Assembly: GCA_015179045.1 (NCBI GenBank) | Contig: WHUZ01000016.1 | Span: forward strand, 558,001-622,000 | DNA: 64,000 bases | Source of the DNA: Kalaharituber pfeilii | Taxonomy: Eukaryota; Ascomycota; Pezizomycetes; Pezizales; Pezizaceae | Reading direction: 5' to 3' | Shown here: in pieces, positions 55,416-64,000 of the stretch | Position numbering within the stretch: position 1 is the first letter of the stretch | Layout: each line of letters begins with the position of its first letter | The notes under the pieces: generated by a model | What the model saw: the letters and a program-made list of their open reading frames with translations, nothing else | What the model was told of the DNA's origin: nothing | Databases searched by the model: none | Position numbers and translations under genes: made by a program

Positions 55416-57119
55416 TTACTTCTTTCCAGCCTTGACAGCGGCCTTGGTGACCTTGCCAGCCTTGTCAATCTTGACAACAGACTTGATGACACCAACAGCA
55501 ACAGTCTGTCTCATGTCACGAACAGCAAAACGACCAAGAGGTGGGTATTCAGTGAACGCCTCAACGCACATTGGCTATTGAAGTTGTTAGTAAATTATGT
55601 AAAATTGAAATGATTAGCTGGGATTACCTTAGAAGGAATCATCTTGACGATAGCTGCATCTCCAGACTTGATGAACTTCGGGTTTTGCTCAACAACCTTA
55701 CCGGTACGTCGGTCAATCTTCTCGATGAGCTCAGCGAACTTGCAAGCAATATGGGCGGTGTGGCAGTCCAAGACTGGAGCATAGCCGTTTCCGACTTGAC
55801 CTGGGTGGTTCATCAAGATGACTTGGGCATTGAAAGACTCAGCACCCTTTGGAGGATCGTTCTTGGAGTCACCAGCGACGTTTCCACGGCGGATTTCCTT
55901 GACGGAGACGTTCTTCACGTTGAAGCCAACGTTATCACCAGGAAGACCCTCCGTGAGCTGTTCGTGGTGCATTTCAACGGACTTTACTTCAGTGGTCACA
56001 CCAGCAGGAGCGAATGTGACGACCATACCAGGCTTGATGACACCGGTCTCAACACGACCGACTGGAACAGTACCAATACCACTGAAAGAGGATTAGTCGA
56101 ATTTAGTATTAACGATTTAAAGGTGAAACTTACCCAATCTTGTAGACGTCCTGCAGGGGAAGGCGGAGAGGCTTATCAGAAGGACGCACTGGTGGCTCAA
56201 TAGCATCAATAGCATCCAAGAGAGTCTTGCCACTAGTAGCACCAGCCTTGGTCTCTTTGTTCCAGCCCTTGTACCAAGGGCAGTTGCTGGAGACATCGAT
56301 CATGTTGTCACCATTGAAACCGGAGATAGGGACGAAAGGAACCGACTTCGGGTTGAAGCCGACCTTCTTGATGAAGTTGGAGGTTTCCTTGACGATTTCC
56401 TGATAACGAGCCTCAGACCAGTTGGTGGTATCCTATCGAGAATTAGCATATGAAGAACCAGACTATGATACTCAATTCAATCGAACTCACCATTTTGTTG
56501 ATAGCAACAATGAGCTGCTTGACACCGAGGGTGTAAGCGAGCAAAGCGTGCTCACGAGTTTGACCGTCCTTGGAGATACCAGCTTCGAACTCACCAGTAC
56601 CCGCAGCAATAATCAGGATAGCGCAGTCGGCCTGCGATGTACCAGTAATCATGTTCTTGATGAAATCACGATGACCAGGTGCATCTTCACACTTGTGAAT
56701 AAGAACCTTCAACTCATGGGAAAAGGACTAGGCTTACCAATGACAGTGACATAGTACTTAGGCGTCTCAAACTTCCACAAGGCAATATCAATAGTGATAC
56801 CACGCTCACGCTCGGCCTTTAGCTTGTCCAAGACCCACGCGTACTTGAAAGAGCCCTTGCCCAATTCAGCAGCTTCCTTCTCAAACTTCTCAATGGTTCG
56901 TTTGTCGATACCACCGCACTGTTTCATTATTAGCAAATAAGATACAGACACTAAGTAGAAGAAGCAACCATACCTTGTAGATCAAGTGGCCGGTGGTCGT
57001 CGACTTACCAGAGTCGACGTGACCGATGACGACGAGGTTAACGTGAGTCTGCAGCAACCTCATTAGCCCTGACACTCAATTATTGGAGAGAAGGCATATC
57101 AAACCTTTTCCTTTCCCAT
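55416..57119 (-). CDS. tef1: Translation elongation factor EF-1alpha
   Basis: The product is the GTPase that delivers aminoacyl-tRNA to the ribosome. Exons 57119-57105, 57048-56974, 56918-56738, 56684-56491, 56432-56134, 56081-55628 and 55574-55416 join in phase to 458 aa, the usual length. Visible motifs: [17 protein letters not shown] (P-loop), [16 protein letters not shown] (switch I region), [12 protein letters not shown] (G3), NKM at an exon end followed by DTTNWSE (G4 region), and the C-terminal [15 protein letters not shown]. The first exon encodes only MGKEK. Six introns of 46-57 nt are spread along the gene. It is expected to be a strongly expressed housekeeping gene, consistent with the pyrimidine-rich promoter. 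Confidence 0.98.
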
Positions 57120-57660
57120 TTTTGCTAGGTATGATTGATGAGAATATGAATGTAAAAATGTGAAAGGTGCGTCAGGTAAGCGTTATCTTGCTAGGTACTG
57201 AGAAGGGTTAGTATCGGCTCCGAAAGTGTGAAATGGACTGCGATGAAGAAAAGAACAGAGGAGAAATGGGATTAACAGAAAGGGTTGATATAGAGGAAGT
57301 AAACGAAAATGGATAAAGGGTCCTTTAGGTGCAGGAAAGAATGCCTTGGAAGGGGACAACTTACTGACAACGATGATTTCGAAGAGGGAGTGGGGTAGGA
57401 GATGTTCTTATAGTTGGTGGGGTGGGTTAAAGAGAAGAGAAAGTTGGGAGGCTTTTGGGTTAGGGTTGTTAGTGGCCAGGCTCGGAGTGTTTGAGTGTGG
57501 CCAAAAAGTGTGTGCGGAATGTGTGACTGATTTTACTCCTCCGCAGAGCCTAGTGAGCCAACAATGGAGGGGTGTAAGAGAAGAAAAAGAAAAAAGGAGA
57601 AGAAAAAAAAAAAAAAAGGAGAAAAAAAAAGTCTTTTTCTAGTACCCCACCTCAACTTTC
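57120..57660 (-). promoter_or_regulatory. Likely EF-1alpha promoter and 5' UTR
   Basis: Upstream of the ATG on the minus strand is a long pyrimidine-rich tract (about 57,580-57,635: TTTTTTCTCC, TTCTTTTT). Such CT-rich boxes lie just before transcription starts of strongly expressed fungal genes. The exact start cannot be read from sequence. Confidence 0.5.
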
Positions 57661-60600
57661 CTCACCCCTCACTAAGACTCATATCGAACTAAAGGGACGC
57701 TGCAAAGAGGAAGAACACATGATTTATGGGAGATAAAACAAGGTCGTGGTCTCACACATCGATCTGACTTGCTAGGACCCTATCAACGGGAAAAAACTAT
57801 CTCTTGATCTACAAATACTATGCTAGATAAGTGCCTAACCTATTTAGTGGCTTCGTTCCAATTCCCTACTCATTATGGCGAGTGTCAATTATCCTACTCG
57901 TCCCAATTATCCAATGTTGTTGGCAACGACGAAAATCTAAAAGGGGTAGCTTGTTTTAGGAAAAAAAAAGGGAAACAGTATCGTCATTTATCTCTGATCG
58001 TCGGCCACAAGTTATGGAAACTAAACTTTACAATTGTGGTTCTCCTTGCGAAAGTGTTTGGAGAAGGAAAAGGTCGCCTATCACCAAAATTTACCCCTCC
58101 TTACCCCTCTATCCTAGTCTGGTTTCTCTATCCAACCATCTGGAAGGTGCAGGCGCGTTAGCACGGAGCCTCATGTAGCCAAGTCCCAATTATTGTCCGG
58201 ACAGACAAGGGTCACGACGGTAGTTTAACCTGACCCTACCCCTCCATCCTGAAAAAAAAAAAAATAAAATAAAATAAAATAAAATTTGCCTGACGATAAG
58301 CTCAAGGCCGAGACTGAAGATTGGACAACTCGGCATGCAGTAATGGATGTCGCTCAGGCAGCGGAGTGAAGACGGCAATCTCATATCTAGTGGAAAAGCA
58401 ACCTCTGGGATGGTGAATTTAGACCAGTAAACTGACGTTTGCAAAGGCAGATGACTGGGATGTGAGAGGGAGAATTCCGCGGCCAATAGCTAAGTAAATC
58501 TGATGGGTACTTGCGTCGATGTCCTATCAATACTGCAGCGCACCACAAAACGAGAAATGACTACAGGTATAAGGTTCCACCCGCGATGAAGCCTTTTCCC
58601 GCGACGGCTCGCTCAGGAAATGCAATAGTCTGGTTGCACCGACCCTCCGACCGTAAATTTTTCCAGACTAGAAATGCAATTCTTTTTGAACGAGGGCAAT
58701 AGGGATTCGAATTGTGCCAAGGGAGTGAGAATGGAAATGCACACAATTGTTTCTCGAACATGTAGAGTTCCATTTGTTGGATAGTTTATGGCTGATGCTT
58801 GGGGATCTGTAACAGTATTCCTGTTTTCTCAATCCTGCTTTTTTTCGAATTACTTTTCGTAGCTCTCCAACAGGATGTGCCAATTCCTACCCTTTTTTTC
58901 CCGCGAAATGACATTCTCTGATCCAATTGCTTGATCTGTTCTCGTACCGAGCCTAAGAGTCGGTGTGCTGCCAAGAAATAATAGCAAAGACACCGTCTGC
59001 TATTATTAAATAATAGTCTGGGCACGAGAACAGCTTGATTCCAGACAACAACCCCACATTTAAATATTATTAGCATGATGCGGGGTTCATGTAGTCTCGT
59101 AACCAGGGGGTCACGATAAATTTGCCTATTACTCCTGCTCAGATCTTTTAAGAATTCAGACGACAATGCTTCCCTCCAATGCTGTGCATTCTCGTCAAAA
59201 TGTGCTGGTGGACTGGTTTAGGCGATTCTGTTCGTATATTAAAGCCCTTGTCCTGTCCGTTCATCCAACAGTCAATGGACCCGACACCAGGTTTGATAAT
59301 TGAGCTTCAGTTCTGAAGCGTAAAATAAGCTACATCTGAGATTAAGTTTACATTCTCACAGCCACGAGACTCGTAATACAGTATACCAAAGGGTCGGATT
59401 CAGAGTTTTGGACATCCTGCAAGTACATAACACAATACTAGCTAGTCTCGTAACCAGAATACTAGCCTTGTCCCAGGCGTTAGTTTGCAGAATACTCACT
59501 TCCAACAGTCTGGAGACTGCACTTCCAACAGTTCTTAGACTGACTAAAGACAGCACCTCTACTTGCTCATGGCGCTACTGGCTTGCGTACCGAAGTACTT
59601 ACGTAGAAGAAGTAGTACCATGTACTGAGTACATACACCAGAAGCTTGTCGCAGTCTCGGCCGCAGAAGATGAAGTACTTATGATACTTTTTGAACAACA
59701 GTATACATCTACTGAAACAGAGTACTGCAGGTGAGGTTACAAGAGGGAACGAGCTTGACCTTGAAGCCCACGAGAGATGCTGCCAGATCGGCTAGATCAT
59801 CTGAGGGCATTATCTTGATCCTTAAGTCTGGCAGTCATGATGTCTTTTGGTGCCCTTAATGGCATATACCATCATGTGTAGCCCCAACTCACGGCCAGGG
59901 GGATGTACATTTACCTGACACCAAAGCGAGCCAACCAGGTGTCAAATATATTAGCATTGTGTTTCTGAAGCAGGGACAATGTATTTTAAAGTGTGCCTAG
60001 ACTAATCTTGATGCCTCCCTGGTTTGAGGCTCATGAAGGTTATCAACTTTAGGGCACTCGGCATCCCTTGCCCGCCCTTGAGACAAGTACGTCAACATAC
60101 ATTACCTCATGCCAGACTAGACATCGTGAGATTAGGTTCATTTTGTGTTTGGCAAAACTGAAGTATTGAGCATCATATATTCGCATTTTTTCGCTTGCTA
60201 ACAGCCCTACGCGGGAGGTTTATGGTGATACAGTGGCCATGCCTCAGCGGACTAATGTATAACGCCGGCGTTGAATTCGATCGAAGTGATGATGAGATCT
60301 CTTCGTTGAAATGACCTGCTCGTGTGGGGAGGAAAAAAAACAAAAAAAAAGAATTGAGATAATCTCGTAACAAGCCGCTGGCTACTAAATACATTGAGGA
60401 CACTTATTGAAAATATTTGAAAATAGCGTGCTATTAGGAAGGTACATGTCGAGAACAAGCAAGAATAATCGGTACTGATTTGGCATCTCAGCTAATAGAA
60501 TGGTAGGTGCTGAACTTAGATCTGGACGCGAGAATACAACGATAAGCTTAGCAAGCTTTCAGCATTCATTCATTGTTGGGGATCAACTGGGTTTCTCTAT

Positions 60601-60731
60601 GATCGGGGGAGGATGCAGCGGGTGTTCTTCTTTGGCAATATATTGCGCCATGGTAGGTACTAGCCAGTAAAATTATGTATTTGGACAGGGGTACCAATGC
60701 ACATTATGCGCTATGCATATGTCCGAATACA
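57661..60731. other. Gene-poor region
   Basis: No coding region is supported. There is an AAAAT microsatellite near 58,263-58,285, and the motif TAGTCTCGTAACCAG occurs in the same orientation at 59,091 and 59,446 (and at 41,511), suggesting a dispersed repeat edge. Confidence 0.5.
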
Positions 60732-61539
60732 TACAGTCTATCCTTGCTATACCGGACCTCGCTATACCGGAAACCTTGTTATACCGGATGGCCTCTGCCT
60801 GCGACATCCGTTCCTCATACAAATCGCCCTTGCTATACCGGACGCTCCGGACCGGACAGAAACCTCCGGACAAGTACCCCCCTGTCTCCATACAAATAAT
60901 ATTTGCTATACTGGATACACTAATACTAATACATCTTAAACTACCCCACTTCACACTTGGCTGCCATCACTGCTGCTACCACTGCTGCCACTGCTTCCGC
61001 TACTGCCGCTACTGCCGCTGCTACCGCTGCTACCATCACTTGCTACAATGTTGTTCAAGTAATGGAAACTGGGCACTTCGTTGCTTCATTTTCCATGTAC
61101 TATCATTTCTGAGATTAATTGTTAAGCACTTATCACTTTGTTTCAAGATATCTGACAAAGTAGATACAGCTACTGATCAGCCCTAAATAATAGGAAGTAC
61201 AGTAATCTTACCATGTATCTCAAAAATGTTTACCAAACTCACTTAACTTTTCTTTAGCATACTTTGGTTCTAGTCAACATTTACATATTTGATGCTTATA
61301 AAGCACACTTAAGGCCCGATGTTTTCTAGATATTGTGAGTAACACATAGTGATGTATTTGGCTAGATATGTAAACAAGTTGATGTTTACTTCATTCATTT
61401 CCTATTTCAGTAATTATTTAGATTTGCGAAATTTTATCACCACCCTGTCTGCCAAGCATTTTATTCTATACCGGAACCTTGCTATACCGGACGAAAATTG
61501 CCAGATTTTAGCGATCCGGTATAGCAAGGGTAGACTGTA
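60732..61539. mobile_element. pogo-like MITE, 804 bp, with TA duplication
   Basis: The element is 60,734-61,537. Its ends read CAGTCTATCCTTGCTATACC and, inverted, CAGTCTACCCTTGCTATACC, and each is flanked by TA. Multiple GCTATACCGG copies near both ends look like transposase binding sites. The centre has a run of GCTACTGCC-like trinucleotides. No transposase frame is present. It is homologous to the broken element at 6,465-9,133 and is the intact reference for it. Confidence 0.85.
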
Positions 61540-61938
61540 TTTTACTAGCTAGTAGGATCCATCACAGCGCCACAGTCATACTAGGTCCATCCCAACTGTA
61601 GCAGGCCTATTTTCAACAGTAGATAGTAGCCGTATCTAAGCGGACAGTCGTATCCAGGAGATTCACAACAGGCACTGTAGTCGGGCGTGCTCCATCTGCA
61701 TAGGACTGCTCGATACCAGATGCATCCTGGGCAAAGAGACTGGATCCATCCTAGTACTGCTTGTACAACTATCGGCAATTCACTTTAATCAAAGATATAG
61801 CAATTGGCGTTAATACTGATTCCTATCAAGCACAGCCAAGGCCAAAATCGACACTCCACTGCTCACTGTCCACATCTCGAGTTCAAATCGGCACCCAGGT
61901 TACAAAAGTATCAGGCCCTCAGGGCAATACTGGTGCAG

Positions 61939-63977
61939 ATGGTGGATCAGAATCTGAGCGAGTTTACGCCCAGTGGTGACAGGCTATTGGATACCTCTCA
62001 AGCTCAAACACTACATTTAGAAAATATTGGAGATCAAGATGCTACCGGAGATCCATGCGCAGCTCCACTAGAGATTTCTCTACCTCAGCTATCAGCTTCG
62101 CAAAATGCTGCTTCCTTCAATGACGATCCTCTTTCGCTACGAGAGCATCTAAAAGGCCCGGCGGCTCTCAAAGAGCTACACCCTGATGTTAAGGCCCGTA
62201 AAAGGGTAAAAGAATTCTACAACCGGTTAGTATCTGAACACCCAGCCTAGCGAAGAAATCTGTAGCGGACCGCTAACTAATGGTTGGGACAAAACAGGCA
62301 GAATGGGTTGATAGACGCCTTCCTCAATAGCAAGCAAGAGGAAGAACGAGATGCCGAGGACCATGCAAAGAATGGTGGCAAGGTTCGGTTGGCGGTCAAC
62401 CTATCATCTCTCGCAAACCTCTGCCTGTTTATCATTCAGCTTTATGCCGCTATTGCAACTGGTGTGTATTTTCACGATGCCATTTCCGGAAGCTCAATGA
62501 CTTGATGCAAAATTGCCATTGCTGATACTTGGATATACAGGTTCACTGTCGTTATTTGCAACGGCCGCGGATGCATTTGTGTGTATAGGTGCTGCTTCAT
62601 GTGGTTTATGTTACAAAGCGACTGATTGCGTTATGAACATGTAGATGGATCTTGTGTCGTCAACCGTGATGCTTGTCACATCACGAGTAGCTGCAAGACC
62701 CAACATCCTCAAATACCCAGTGGTACGAGCATCCTGGGAATTACATATCTAGGCCCCAGTTCGTCCGACAATGTACGATATTAACAATGGCTTTCGTATA
62801 TTATAGGGGCGAACAAGGATCGAAACCATTGGGATTATATTGTTTTGCAGTTTAATGTCAACATTAGCAGTTCAATTGATAGTACGTATCTCTTGAGGGC
62901 TGATACCATGGAGACCGGTCTGCTTTTTAACACCACATAGGTGGAATCAGCAAGGAATCTAGCATCTGGGGAAGGCAAGGATGACCATGAATTAGAGGTT
63001 ATGCCTCTAATTTTTGTGGGCATTGCTAGTACGTTCTTCTATATCGGATCAATGCGCAAAGATCAGGCAGAGAACTAACGGAATTTTTCAGTTGGCGCAA
63101 AACTATGCCTTTTCATATACTGCTTCTCATTGAGGAGGTACCCCGCCGCTAGGGTATATTTTATAAGTCGTCTTCTACTATACTTTGAGATGTAGATGTT
63201 CTGATGCGATAGATATAAATAGATATTCGCAATTGACCATCGAAATGACATTGCCGTGAACGGTTTTGGGCTGATCATGTCCATAGTGGGTAGCAAATAC
63301 ATCTGGTACCTGGATCCCACTGGGGCTATTCTAATCGCCCTTTTGATCCTCTTCTCCTGGGCTTCGACTGCATTTGAACATGGTATAGTAACCCTTCTCA
63401 AAATAGTACCAATTGAGGAAGCCAAGAATCCGTCAACTGACCTTTTTGCTTGAAGTTTTCCTCCTAGTTGGAAAATCTGCGCCGCAGGAGTTTTTAAACA
63501 AGCTTACGTATCTTGCGCTTACGCATGATGTGAGAATTTTGAAGATTGATACTGTAAGGGAGAAGCATACATCCTCTTTTGAGAGTGGAGGATCAAACAA
63601 TGCAGAAGTGATGTCAGGGTCTGATATTTTTTCGTGTTGTGTTGGTGTAGATCCGAGCGTATCATGCCGGGCAACGATATTATGTCGAGGTTGATATTAT
63701 CATGGACGAGGAAACACCGTTGAGAGTGTCGCATGATGTGTCGGAAGCATTGCAGAGGAAGCTTGAAGGCATGTCCGTTTCGGTCTTCTTTCTTAATATA
63801 TTCAAGGTCTTACAGCGGTACTGTGTGATAGGCCTTGCGGACGTGGAACGCGGCTTTGTTCATGTCGACTATGAGGACACACATTATCCTCATAAGGAAC
63901 ATAAGCCGGTGTATGAGGGGAGGGAAGGAGGACGGACGATAAAGGAGATGATCTTTGGAAGAAAGAAGAGCGCGTAG
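61939..63977 (+). CDS. Cation diffusion facilitator (metal transporter)
   Basis: Exons 61939-62225, 62298-62461, 62541-62578, 62645-62722, 62807-62881, 62941-63028, 63092-63153, 63223-63382, 63468-63553 and 63651 onward are in phase. After a polar N-terminus (~100 residues) come helices with SLSLFATAADAFMDLVSST (the intramembrane DxxxD-type metal site), YPVGRTRIETIG, LAVQLIVESARNL and FAIDHRNDIAVNGFG (second metal site, HxxxD). The C-terminal domain has YHAGQRYYVEVDIIMDEETP, HDVSEALQRKLEG and VHVDYEDTH, as in CDF proteins. These export Zn, Mn or Fe against protons. The last intron appears to be GC-AG (63 nt, about 63,768-63,830); left unspliced it stays open and adds 21 residues. Stop 63,975-63,977. 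Start chosen at MVDQN; upstream codons are open but not conserved-looking. Confidence 0.88.
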
Positions 63978-64000
63978 TAGGGATGCTAAGTGATCATGGT

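Overview
The window looks like nuclear DNA of a filamentous ascomycete (Pezizomycotina). The evidence is short GT-AG introns of about 45-80 nt, a fungal-type EF-1alpha gene, a glutamine-rich Mediator tail subunit with an N-terminal KIX domain, Tad-like LINE remnants, and AT-rich blocks of the kind left by repeat-induced point mutation (RIP). I cannot name the genus.

Layout. Positions 1-26,200 are almost entirely transposon-derived: CAGGCC-rich repeats, two solo-type LTRs (1,535 and 19,778), ORF1-only LINE relatives, many very short A-tailed retroposons with target-site duplications (TSDs), a four-deep nest of DNA transposons (6,465-9,133), a RIP-ruined LINE body (16,920-19,430), and a 5.4-kb element with long inverted arms built of ~60-bp repeats (19,620-25,052). 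One small spliced gene may survive at 4,913-6,228. From 27,300 the density of host genes rises: a nucleoside hydrolase (minus) and a ferric-reductase-like oxidoreductase (plus) are divergent, then MED15 (minus), a long gene-poor, GC-rich then low-complexity stretch, an epoxide-hydrolase-like alpha/beta hydrolase (minus), an unrecognised multi-exon gene (minus), EF-1alpha (minus), a pogo-like MITE, and a cation diffusion facilitator (plus) at the right edge.

The host genes do not form an obvious pathway or cluster. The most notable content is mobile: two unrelated 3' tail sequences (called tail A and tail B here) occur at the ends of ORF1-only elements and also as insertions of only 37-236 bp with TSDs of 7-17 bp. 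This suggests that a LINE machinery recognises the tail alone. Gene models were spliced by hand. Exon edges of EF-1alpha, MED15, the CDF transporter, the ferric reductase and the nucleoside hydrolase are phase-checked; those of the hydrolase, the 51-55 kb gene and the small 5-6 kb gene are partly approximate.
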